This document shows, one piece after another, positions 30,072 through 38,179 of a stretch of 64,000 nt of DNA (positions are counted from its first letter, which is position 1; each line of letters opens with the position of its first letter). Position numbers and translations under genes: made by a program. The stretch spans positions 1 to 64,000 of the forward strand of contig OMIV01000343.1 of the NCBI GenBank assembly GCA_900299185.1, written 5' to 3'. The notes under the pieces are model-generated. The model was not told the DNA's origin. It did no database searches and was given only the letters and a program-made list of their open reading frames with translations. The DNA comes from Planctomycetaceae bacterium. GTDB taxonomy: Bacteria > Planctomycetota > Planctomycetia > Planctomycetales > Planctomycetaceae.

Positions 30072-30115
30072 AGTCGCGGAGCGACTGAGCTACGTAGGCG
30101 AGTCGCTCCGCGACT
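30072..30115. repeat. Palindromic repeat, TCGCTCCGCGA family, intergenic copy
   Basis: Two perfect 15-bp inverted arms (30072-30086 and 30101-30115) flank a 14-base loop. Each arm is itself a small hairpin (AGTCGC-TCC-GCGACT). It lies between the M48 and TIGR03546 genes, with no T-run after it. The core TCGCTCCGCGA is shared with the in-frame repeat at 41349-41444. Confidence 0.8.
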
Positions 30116-30161
30116 CGCTGAAACGGTCCGCAACGTTGCCGACTCCATGAAAGGACTCTGC

Positions 30162-30665
30162 ATGTTTTTCTTTCTTAAACCAATTCGCCTGTTTGCGAAG
30201 GCGTTGGTTGTGGATGCCACGCCCAAGCAAATGGCCTTGGGATGCGCGTTGGGAATTGCGATCGGACTCGTTCCCAAAGGCAACTTGATCGCCATCGCTT
30301 TGATGGTCGTGCTGGGAGCATTGCGAGTGAACCTGGCTGTCGGAGTTCTGACAGCGTTCTGCGTGTCATGGATGGGAATCTTTATCGATCCCTTCTCGCA
30401 TCAAATTGGCTTGGAAGTTCTCAATCACGACTCGCTGAAGAACTTCTGGACCGAGCTTTACAACTTGCCGTTCGTGCCTTGGACGCGATTCAACAACACG
30501 GTCGTCATGGGCTCGACAGTACTCGGCCTGGCCTTGGTGTTGCCGGTCTATTGGGCAACTCAGCCGTTGTTTGCGAAGTACACGCCGAAGTGGGGCGACA
30601 AGGTAGCCCGTTTCAAGGTGGTACAAGTCTTACAAGGGACAGAGCTGACTTCGAAATTGAATTGA
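30162..30665 (+). CDS. TIGR03546 family membrane protein (DUF2062-like)
   Basis: From ATG 30162 the product is 167 residues; AAAGGA lies 7 bases upstream. Hydrophobic helices at about 25-65, 60-78 and 115-140 give a small integral membrane protein. The opening FLKPIRLFAKALVVDATPKQMALGCALGIAIGLVPKGN follows the TIGR03546/DUF2062 pattern (given here as key residues PxQxAxGxAxGxxxGxxPKGN). The function of the family is unknown. It lies 185 bases upstream of a TIGR03545 gene, and the two families are known to occur together, which supports the assignment and suggests one complex. Confidence 0.85.
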   Translation: MFFFLKPIRLFAKALVVDATPKQMALGCALGIAIGLVPKGNLIAIALMVVLGALRVNLAVGVLTAFCVSWMGIFIDPFSHQIGLEVLNHDSLKNFWTELYNLPFVPWTRFNNTVVMGSTVLGLALVLPVYWATQPLFAKYTPKWGDKVARFKVVQVLQGTELTSKLN

Positions 30666-30850
30666 TGCCCGATGTGTCTATGGCGTTCAGACGCAGCACA
30701 CTCAATGAGGGTTGGACTTCGTGCCGAACCAGTTTGACGGTCTGTGTGCTTTGTATGACAGACATCCTCGCACGGGTCATTGGCACTTAAGCACTATGAG
30801 TTTTCAACGAGGCATCAACGACTTCCCGTTGATCGAAGGAGCCGTCAAGG

Positions 30851-32719
30851 ATGACGACTGAAACGCAAACCGCTGTGAGGACTCCTGCATCTGTTGCTCC
30901 CGCGAATTCCAATGTCGCTTCGCAACCTGCTCCAGAGACACCGACTCCCAAGAAGGCTCCGGGGTTGGGGCCGCGTTGGAGCTACATCATCTCGCGAGGA
31001 CTGATCGTCGCGAGCGTGTGGGGCTTCTCTGCGCATGGCTTCGATCCGTTGGTGCGCTTTGGTCTGGTCTCGTCGGGGCAAGCTCTGGCGAAGGCCAAGG
31101 TCGATCTGCCCGTCTTTGAAACCAAGTTCTTCCCGCCGCGCATCCACATGACCAACGTCGCGGTGGCCAATCGCAACAAGCCGGGAACCAATTTCGTTTC
31201 CTTTGCGGATCTGACCGGCGAGATCGATGGCTTTGCCTTGGCCAAAGGTGCCTACGTCTTGGAGAAGGCGTCGATTACGGGTCTGAGTTGGGAAAGTCCG
31301 CGAGCTGACTCGGGACAACTTCCGCAGTATCCGCCGGAGCCGGTCGATCCCAATGCTCCCAGCTATCTCGATGACCTAGAGAAGTTCGGGAAGGACTGGG
31401 GCAAGAGCCTGCTCGATCGCGCCGAGCTGGAATACGACCCGCGCCGCTTAGAGACCGTGCGACTGGCCGATCAACTGGAAGACGAATGGAAAGAAAGCAT
31501 CGACGTCATCGAGGCCAAGGTGAAAGGGCTCGAAGGCAAAGTGAAGTTGATCAAGTCGACGGTTGATGGAGCTAAGAAGGGCGACACCAACAAGAAGATC
31601 GACAACTACCTGAAAGTCGCCGACGACAGCATGCGACTGTTGAAAGAGTTGGAGGTCATGAAACGCGAGCTTGAAGTCCTGCCCGGTAAAGCCAAAGAGG
31701 ACTTGAAGTCGCTGGACGATGCTCGCAAACGCGACACCGCCGAGATCCGACGGAAGATCAATGACCTCGTGCTCGACGGTGACAAGCTGTCGGAATTCTT
31801 ACTGGGATCGACGCTCAACCTGCGCGTGCATCAAACGCTCGAATGGCTGAATTGGATGAATGGCCGAGTCGATGAGTTCGCTCATCCTCCCAAGCCAGAG
31901 CGGTTCGTCGGCGAAGACATCTTGTTCCCGACCAAATTTCCGTTGCCGAAGTACATGGCTCGTTTGATCGAGCTCAAAGGTGCAGGGCCGATTGCTGGCG
32001 AGCAATTTACAGTCGAAGGCGACATCAAGGACGTGAACTCGGATCCGAAACTTGTCGGCAAGCCGTTCGTGGTACGGATGGTGGCTGACGGAGTCGGGCG
32101 TGCCGAAATGATGGCCTCGCTCGATCGCACTCACGACCTGCCGGTCAACGACATCAATCTCGACTGCACATACGAGAAGCCGCTCAATGTGGAGTTAGGC
32201 GATAAGGACTCGTTCGTGTTGCAGGTTTCGGCTCAGAGATCGAAGTGGACCGGAGAAATTCGGACTGAAGGTGACAACCTCTCGGGGCGAATCTACATGA
32301 TCCAAAGACCCGCTCAGTTTCGACCTGCCATCAAGGACAACGTCGACGAGCGACTGCAACGCATGGTTGCTCATTCGTTGGACGGAGTTAGCAAAGTGGA
32401 AGCGACCGTCACGTTGTCTGGCACGGTCAAGAAGCCGCAGATGAAGTTGAAGACGAACCTCGGTCCCGCGATTGCCAATGGCATCAAGGACGCAATCGGC
32501 AATGAACTGTCGGCTCAACAAGACGCCTTGGTCGCTCAGTTGGACGAGAAGTTCAAAGCCAAGAAGTCGGCGTTGATCTCGCAGTTCAACAGCAAGTACG
32601 GCAACGTGACCGACCAGTTGAATCTCCAAGAAACCACGCTGAAGAGCTTGGTGCCAAAGACCGGCAACATCGCCCTCGACCCCTCCAAACTCGATGGCCT
32701 GAAGTCGATCTTCCGTTAG
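30851..32719 (+). CDS. TIGR03545 family protein, single-pass membrane anchor
   Basis: This 622-residue protein has a Pro/Ala-rich N-terminus, one membrane helix near 45-62, and a large extracytoplasmic part. Beta-rich AsmA-like segments (about 70-135 and 350-560) flank a charged helical coiled-coil region (about 180-320). A final helical section (about 550-600) is Gln/Lys-rich. TIGR03545 proteins are of unknown function and usually sit beside a TIGR03546 protein, as here. The AsmA-like layout would fit a role in lipid or envelope homeostasis, but that is inference. AAGGAG lies 9 bases before the ATG. Confidence 0.85.
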   Translation: MTTETQTAVRTPASVAPANSNVASQPAPETPTPKKAPGLGPRWSYIISRGLIVASVWGFSAHGFDPLVRFGLVSSGQALAKAKVDLPVFETKFFPPRIHMTNVAVANRNKPGTNFVSFADLTGEIDGFALAKGAYVLEKASITGLSWESPRADSGQLPQYPPEPVDPNAPSYLDDLEKFGKDWGKSLLDRAELEYDPRRLETVRLADQLEDEWKESIDVIEAKVKGLEGKVKLIKSTVDGAKKGDTNKKIDNYLKVADDSMRLLKELEVMKRELEVLPGKAKEDLKSLDDARKRDTAEIRRKINDLVLDGDKLSEFLLGSTLNLRVHQTLEWLNWMNGRVDEFAHPPKPERFVGEDILFPTKFPLPKYMARLIELKGAGPIAGEQFTVEGDIKDVNSDPKLVGKPFVVRMVADGVGRAEMMASLDRTHDLPVNDINLDCTYEKPLNVELGDKDSFVLQVSAQRSKWTGEIRTEGDNLSGRIYMIQRPAQFRPAIKDNVDERLQRMVAHSLDGVSKVEATVTLSGTVKKPQMKLKTNLGPAIANGIKDAIGNELSAQQDALVAQLDEKFKAKKSALISQFNSKYGNVTDQLNLQETTLKSLVPKTGNIALDPSKLDGLKSIFR

Positions 32720-32754
32720 GAGCCAGCTTCACAAATCAATCACTCCGTGCTTCG

Positions 32755-33228
32755 TCAGTACGAGTTCGACTCGTAGTAGGCTCGACCGGTATTGCGATCG
32801 AAGCCAACAGCGCAACCGCCTCTGTGTCGTTCTGGGGTCTCAAAGTAGAGCCCGCTGCGGAGTTCAACGGAGTATTCGGGACTACTTTCATCGAGAACAT
32901 GGACGTGACGATGTTGGTCTCGAAACAGAGTAAAGCGGCGCAGGCGTCGCGGAGTTCGTACTTCGTCAACGGTCAATTGGCATGATGTCGCCCATTGCTT
33001 GAAGTCGGCTTCAGTGATCGTGAACTCGTACGCGCTCCCAAGCACTGAGTCGAAGTAACTCACGTCACTTGCCGATGCGGGCAAGATACCCGTTGGTCCA
33101 ACGTGCTCTTCGATGGTTGGAAACTGCATCAAGAACATTCGCAACGCAATCAGCAGCGGATAGCCAAACATCGCGAACGCGGCGACCAATCCCAGTAAGA
33201 CCTTTCTGTGGTTCGTTGATGTCGTCAT
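32755..33228 (-). CDS. Hypothetical membrane-anchored protein, 157 aa
   Basis: The 157-residue protein has one hydrophobic helix at about 11-32, then a soluble part with no recognised domain. Acidic and aromatic residues are well distributed, and its stop lies 35 bases from the TIGR03545 stop (convergent), so I take it as real. It contains a possible exposed loop with histidines (RDQHRHVHVLDE). The function is unknown. No strong ribosome-binding site is seen. Confidence 0.6.
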   Translation of the reverse strand: MTTSTNHRKVLLGLVAAFAMFGYPLLIALRMFLMQFPTIEEHVGPTGILPASASDVSYFDSVLGSAYEFTITEADFKQWATSCQLTVDEVRTPRRLRRFTLFRDQHRHVHVLDESSPEYSVELRSGLYFETPERHRGGCAVGFDRNTGRAYYESNSY

Positions 33229-33651
33229 TCGAGAAGCCTGGATGCCAGCGCAGGGCGATCCGATCCAACATGCTCGCGCGAAGTAGCCTCAATGTGATGA
33301 CTCGTGGAGTAACCACAAACGTAGGCTCTGAGAATAGGCGAGGACTTTGAGTTGGTCTCATCGATGCAGGAGCGATGGCGGCCGTGGTCTCGTGGCGCGA
33401 TCGGAAAACTCTCGCCAACCAGTACGACGCGCATCGGGCGATCGTCACGTTGGGAAAAGCAGGGCTTTACCTCAAACTAGTTCTCACCGCTGCGATGCCA
33501 CCGGGTAGAGTTGGAAGCGGCGAAAGACGGCTGGCCGAATCGTGCTCGATCGCGAGCGATGCACGATGTTTGAGGGACTCAGCCGAACGCCCGACCGCGC
33601 ATGTTGGCGCGGTGCGAACTCTCCTTTTGAGATGAACCGCCGAGACAAGAC
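33229..33651. other. Divergent intergenic region before the RsbW-like gene
   Basis: These 423 bases hold no convincing gene. A perfect 7-bp stem (ACCGCGC / GCGCGGT, loop ATGTTG) lies at 33594-33613, about 40 bases before the RsbW-like start, and could sit in that gene's leader. Confidence 0.5.
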
Positions 33652-34101
33652 ATGGTCACGAGCAACAAAGACAATGTGTGTGAATTCTTGTTGGATGCTT
33701 GGGAGCTGCGAATTCGAAGCGTCTTGGCTGAGGGGCGACGGGTTGTGGAAGATTGCCTCTCACGAGTCGAACGAGTCGGGGCCGCTCCGCACGATGTGTT
33801 GGCCATTCGACACGGGCTGCATGAGGCTGTTACAAACGCCATTCGACACGGCAATCGACAAGATCCCGGCAAGCACGTGCGCGTCGCAGTGCAGCTTCAA
33901 GCTGATGCGATCCATGTGGAAATCGAAGACGAGGGCTTGGGCTTCACCGTGACTGATGTGGCAGATCCTACACTGGAAGAAAACAAGTGCCGGCCCGGTG
34001 GGCGAGGGCTCATGATGATGAAGCACTTCATGAACGAAGTGGCTTACAACGATCGAGGCAACTGCGTTCGCATGCGGAAGCAGTTTGTTGTGCGGTCTTA
34101 G
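33652..34101 (+). CDS. RsbW/SpoIIAB-like anti-sigma factor serine kinase
   Basis: The 149-residue protein is a stand-alone HATPase of the RsbW type. The N-box is visible as HGLHEAVTNAIRHGN (about 54-68), the G1 box as DEGLGF (about 93-98), and the G2 box as GGRGLMMMK (about 116-124). Such proteins bind a sigma factor or phosphorylate an STAS-domain antagonist to control the general stress or phosphorylation-switch response. No sigma factor or STAS gene is adjacent, so the partner is unknown. The next genes are an HSP90 paralogue and a DUF4178 protein, which suggests a stress context. Confidence 0.92.
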   Translation: MVTSNKDNVCEFLLDAWELRIRSVLAEGRRVVEDCLSRVERVGAAPHDVLAIRHGLHEAVTNAIRHGNRQDPGKHVRVAVQLQADAIHVEIEDEGLGFTVTDVADPTLEENKCRPGGRGLMMMKHFMNEVAYNDRGNCVRMRKQFVVRS

Positions 34102-34218
34102 TTGGTCGGAACGAACGCAGTCGCGGCGCGACAAGCGATCGAAAGCTGATTGCGAGATTCATTCAAAGTCTCCGCCGCTTCGAAATCGTGCATCGAACTC
34201 ATCCGACCAAGCACTTCC

Positions 34219-34289
34219 ATTGCGTCCTTGCGCCTTAGCGCCCCGGCGTTGATTCGTGTTTTTCAAACGCCAAGACGCAAGGATGCAAA
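34219..34289. repeat. Inverted repeat, CCTTGCG-type arms
   Basis: Arms at 34219-34240 and 34268-34289 match in inverted orientation at 18 of 22 positions (TTGCGTCCTTGCG against the complement of CGCAAGGATGCAA), with a loop of about 27 bases. It lies between the RsbW-like and HSP90 genes, directly before a second palindrome. No terminator-like T-run follows. Confidence 0.7.
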
Positions 34290-34330
34290 GAGCAGAATTG
34301 CCAGAGGTCTTCTCTCTCCGTTTTGAAATC

Positions 34331-34398
34331 CTCTGCGTTCCCCGCTGCTCTGCGGTGAAGCATTGATCTTTCAACGCAGTGGAGCAGAGAACGCAGAG
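34331..34398. repeat. Palindromic repeat, CTCTGCGTT family, copy 2
   Basis: Arms at 34331-34359 and 34370-34398 match in inverted orientation at 24 of 29 positions across a 10-base loop. The element at 25381-25445 has the same arms and similar loop length. It lies in the leader region of the HSP90 paralogue. Confidence 0.8.
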
Positions 34399-34590
34399 AC
34401 CGGAGCGGTCGCGAATTAGCTCTTTTGCATCGTCGCCGTGATGCCCGTGTTTCTGCGTGCGAGGGGAATTCAGTCCGACTTTTCTGGCTGGCCGAGTTGT
34501 CGTTGCGAGTGTCCGCTACACTCGCCGTCCGGCCTCGTCGTGATGGTACGAGTGAGGCCGAGCTTCTCTTCACTTGGATCAATTGACTTC

Positions 34591-36453
34591 ATGACTTCGT
34601 GGACCAAACGCATTCCCTTCAAAGTCGATATCGCGGGCATCATCGAGATCATGGGAGCGTCGCTTTACAGCCGTGCCGATACTCCGATTCGCGAGCTCAT
34701 CCAGAATGCTCATGACAGCATCTTGCGACGTCGCCAGATCGATCTGACTTTCTTGGGACGGATTGCCATTCGGCAAGACGCGGAAGCTCAAACTTTAAGT
34801 TTCACGGACGACGGTATCGGGCTAACTGCTGAAGAAGCGGAGAAGTATCTCGGCACGCTCGGCATCGGAATCACGGGGTTGATTCGTCGAGGCCGGATCA
34901 ACACTGCCGAGTCCGCTCGGTCTGACGGCGGTTCGTTGATTGGTCAGTTCGGCGTGGGCCTCTTCAGTGCCTTCATGCTCGCCGACAAAATCATTGTGGA
35001 GAGTCGGAAGTCGGATGGTTCTGAAGCCGTGCGCTGGGAAGCGGGAGTTGGAACCGAAGTCGAACTCAGCAGCAGTTCGCGCGAAGAGCTGGGCACGACA
35101 GTGACTCTGGTCTTGAAGCCGGAGTACGCCGACTACGCTCGCAACACCGAACTGGTGGAGAAGGCCGTGCGCGAATTCGCGGACTTCATTCCCATCCCCA
35201 TCTTCCTGAATGAAACCAAGCAGCGAGCCAACGTCATCAACGTGGCTTGGTTTGATCCAACGCCAGAAGCAGAGTCTTTGGAACTCGCGCTGGAAGATTA
35301 CTTCGGCGAGACTCCGCTGGATGTGATCCCGCTGCGAGCCGAGCATCCCGTTGCTCTGGCTGGTGCACTTTATGTGACACCTCGACGCACTCCTGGCTTC
35401 GCCACTGATACCACGGTGACAGTTACGGTGCGCCGCATGGTGATCTCTCGCCATGTGCGCGGCCTGTTGCCCGACTGGTGCTTGTTCCTGCGCGGTGTGC
35501 TGGAACTCAATGACTGCTCGCCGACCGCGAGTCGCGAGGACTTGGTACGCAACGAAAAGTTCGTCGAAGTTCGAGACTTGATCGAACAAAAGCTCTTCGA
35601 GCACTTCGAGCAATTGGCCGTCAATCAGCCTCAAAAGTGGCAGTCGATCATTGCCTGGCATCGTTATGCCTTGGCTGGAGCCGCGACCGTTGAGAGTCGG
35701 CTGCGGCAATTGTTGTCTCAGACTTATCGCTTCAATACGTCGCAAGGTTCTCTGACTTTCACCGAGATCTTCGATCGTTGCCAAGCAGATCCCTTGTTTG
35801 AATCCGATGCCGATTACGTCATCTGGTACAACTCGGACCGACGGCAAGAACGCTGGGCCAACGGCTTGTTTGCCGGTCAAAAGACGCCCTGCGTGCATAC
35901 GTTCCAAAGCTTTGAAGAGACCTTGCTGTCTGCGATGGCCGCTGATGCCGGTCTGAGTGGGCATGCGATTGACGTGAGAGTGGCGAGCCCCAGTGCCAAG
36001 AATTTTGCCGAGACGATCTTGGCGATTCGTGATGTCGAAGCCGTGGGCAAAGAGTGGCAAGAGTTCTTCTCGGCGCTGGATGCGACCGTTCTGACGGCGT
36101 CGTTTCAGAGCAATCAACCGGTCATGGCTTTCTTGAACGAACGACGGCAACTCAAGCGGACGTTTGATGAACTCAAGAAGGAAGGCAACATCCCGGCGGG
36201 CTTTCAACGACTCATCGACCAGCAGTTGGCGAACGACAATGTCGAAGGCAATGAAGTTCTGCTGAACCGCGATCATCGACTCGTGGGCCGCGCGCTACAG
36301 CAATCGACGAAGCATCCGTTGGCGAGCGTGCTGCGTTTGCTCGTGGTCTCGGCGTTGAACTCTGCCGGAGCGTCGGTCAACACCGAAGCCTATCAACAGC
36401 AAGCCGACGACTTAGATTGGATTGCGGAAACGCTGTGGGGCAAGAAGAGTTAG
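34591..36453 (+). CDS. HSP90 family ATPase (HtpG paralogue)
   Basis: From ATG 34591 the product is 620 residues, the usual HtpG length; ATGs upstream add sequence without family features. The N-terminal ATPase carries RELIQNAHDS (catalytic E35, N39, D42), DDGIGL (D74) and GQFGVGLFSAF (118-128). SPTASREDL near 305 matches the middle-domain catalytic arginine loop. The sequence departs from standard HtpG in the ELIQNAHD motif and in the C-terminal third, so it is a divergent paralogue and the normal htpG may lie elsewhere. It is expected to be a cytosolic ATP-dependent chaperone. A DUF4178 gene follows 92 bases downstream. Confidence 0.9.
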   Translation: MTSWTKRIPFKVDIAGIIEIMGASLYSRADTPIRELIQNAHDSILRRRQIDLTFLGRIAIRQDAEAQTLSFTDDGIGLTAEEAEKYLGTLGIGITGLIRRGRINTAESARSDGGSLIGQFGVGLFSAFMLADKIIVESRKSDGSEAVRWEAGVGTEVELSSSSREELGTTVTLVLKPEYADYARNTELVEKAVREFADFIPIPIFLNETKQRANVINVAWFDPTPEAESLELALEDYFGETPLDVIPLRAEHPVALAGALYVTPRRTPGFATDTTVTVTVRRMVISRHVRGLLPDWCLFLRGVLELNDCSPTASREDLVRNEKFVEVRDLIEQKLFEHFEQLAVNQPQKWQSIIAWHRYALAGAATVESRLRQLLSQTYRFNTSQGSLTFTEIFDRCQADPLFESDADYVIWYNSDRRQERWANGLFAGQKTPCVHTFQSFEETLLSAMAADAGLSGHAIDVRVASPSAKNFAETILAIRDVEAVGKEWQEFFSALDATVLTASFQSNQPVMAFLNERRQLKRTFDELKKEGNIPAGFQRLIDQQLANDNVEGNEVLLNRDHRLVGRALQQSTKHPLASVLRLLVVSALNSAGASVNTEAYQQQADDLDWIAETLWGKKS

Positions 36454-36545
36454 TCTCGGCAGACTGAGTTACCAGCGCGTCGGTAGTCCGGCGAGCTGAT
36501 CGTGGATTCGCCGTTTCCGTCACCAGGCCGATAAGGACTAATGCG

Positions 36546-38108
36546 ATGCCTCGCCCCAAAGCGAACTGTCCGGCTTGCGCAGCTCCGGTGGTGTTTCAAT
36601 GCCGGACATCGATGGTGACGGTCTGCTCGACGTGTAAGTCGGTAGTTGCTCGTGGCGACAAGAAGTTGGAAGACCACGGTCGAGTGGCAGACATTGTGGC
36701 GACCGATTCGCCGTTGGCTCTGGGCATCAAAGGACGCTTTCGATCGAAGCCGTTTCTCATCATCGGGCGAACTCAGTTTCAACACGCGGCTGGTGGTGTT
36801 TGGGACGAGTGGTATTGCGCGTTTCCGAACGGCAAGTGGGGCTGGCTCGCGGAAGCTCAAGGTCAGTTCTACATGACCTTCGAAGAGTCGTTCTCAGAGG
36901 ACGCTTTGCCCTCGCTTGACTCGTTGCAAGGTGGCCAACAACTCGTGCTGAACGACGCGAACTACACGATCGCTGAAGTGGGGCTGGCGCGAATTGGTGG
37001 TGCTGAAGGAGAGATGCCCGTCGCGGTCGTGCCCAATGCCGAACATCCCTTTGTCGATCTCTATGCCGACAATGAACGCTTCGCGACGCTCGACTATTCG
37101 ACGGGCAAGCCTCAGTGCTACGTCGGTTGGATAGTCACGTTGGATGACCTCGGTTTGAAAGATGTCAAACCGGATCAACGAGAAGGGAAGTCGATCTCGG
37201 CCTTGAAAGTCGGCTGTCCAAACTGTGGCGGCATGCTCGATCTGCGCATGCCAGATGAAACGCAACGCGTCGTGTGCTCGTTCTGCTCGTCGATGTTGGA
37301 CTGCAACAAAGGCAACTTGCAGTTCCTGTCGACGCTCAAGCCCAAGACAAAGCCAATCATTCAGTTGGGCACACAAGGCAAGTTGTTCGGCATCCAATTC
37401 ACCGTGATTGGTTTCGTACAGCGGTCGGTGACGATCGGAGGAACCAAATACTTCTGGACGGAGTACCTGCTTTACGAACCCACGACGGGGTTTCGTTGGT
37501 TGGTGCATAGCGACTCGCATTGGAGCTATGTCGAGCCCGTGTCACCGTCCAAAGTCAAAGACGATCACTCCATTGCTCGTTATGACGGCAAGACTTTCAA
37601 GGTCTTCCAAGAAGCGATTGCACGGGTGGAGTACGTGCTTGGCGAGTTCTATTGGAAGGTTGAGATTGGTGAGTCGGTCTTGTGTCGCGACCTCATTTGT
37701 CCGCCCTACATGCTGTCTTTCGAACGAACCACTTCTGGAGCAAGAGCCGTCAGCAAACAGGGCCAGAAGGTTGGCAGCATCACCCTGGGCGAAACGTCGA
37801 TATCGCTAGGGACGTATCTGCCGCATGCCGATGTGACGGCGGCATTTGGTGTCACCAATCTTCCACGTGGCTGGATCGTTGCTCCGAATCAACCCGTGCC
37901 AGTGCCAAGTGAGATCTTTGTAAAATGGGCGATGTTCCTGATCGCTCTAGTTGTGATTTACGGCTTCGCTCTCGGCTGCAATATGCAGCCTGATGATTGG
38001 CTGCTGATTTGGGCGATGACCCTCGTGTCCGTTCCGCCTTTGTTTGGGGCCGTCGTCAACGCCAGCTTCAATCAACGTCGGTGGGCAGAGAGTGACTTCG
38101 CCCCATAA
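36546..38108 (+). CDS. DUF4178 protein with zinc ribbons and C-terminal membrane helices
   Basis: This 520-residue protein opens with a zinc ribbon (CPAC at 8-11, CSTC downstream) and has a second ribbon in the middle (CPNC near 223, CSFC near 244). Two DUF4178 modules follow the ribbons, recognised by the GxxWxEWY-type strands (VWDEWYCAF and KYFWTEYLLY). Two membrane helices lie near 460-480 and 490-510. The function of DUF4178 is unknown; other genomes place it with stress and membrane genes. AAGGA lies 8 bases before the ATG. It follows the HSP90 paralogue closely on the same strand and is likely co-transcribed. Confidence 0.87.
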   Translation: MPRPKANCPACAAPVVFQCRTSMVTVCSTCKSVVARGDKKLEDHGRVADIVATDSPLALGIKGRFRSKPFLIIGRTQFQHAAGGVWDEWYCAFPNGKWGWLAEAQGQFYMTFEESFSEDALPSLDSLQGGQQLVLNDANYTIAEVGLARIGGAEGEMPVAVVPNAEHPFVDLYADNERFATLDYSTGKPQCYVGWIVTLDDLGLKDVKPDQREGKSISALKVGCPNCGGMLDLRMPDETQRVVCSFCSSMLDCNKGNLQFLSTLKPKTKPIIQLGTQGKLFGIQFTVIGFVQRSVTIGGTKYFWTEYLLYEPTTGFRWLVHSDSHWSYVEPVSPSKVKDDHSIARYDGKTFKVFQEAIARVEYVLGEFYWKVEIGESVLCRDLICPPYMLSFERTTSGARAVSKQGQKVGSITLGETSISLGTYLPHADVTAAFGVTNLPRGWIVAPNQPVPVPSEIFVKWAMFLIALVVIYGFALGCNMQPDDWLLIWAMTLVSVPPLFGAVVNASFNQRRWAESDFAP

Positions 38109-38179
38109 CGAAACGGTTTCAACTCTCGTGCAACTGCGACGAAGCACTGGCGGCGTGGAACATTTCTTTCAGTTGACTC

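Noticed and set aside
34822-36276. A 484-codon open frame antisense to the HSP90 gene
   Set aside because: It is a mirror of the coding gene's third-position bias; the sense frame has full family motifs.
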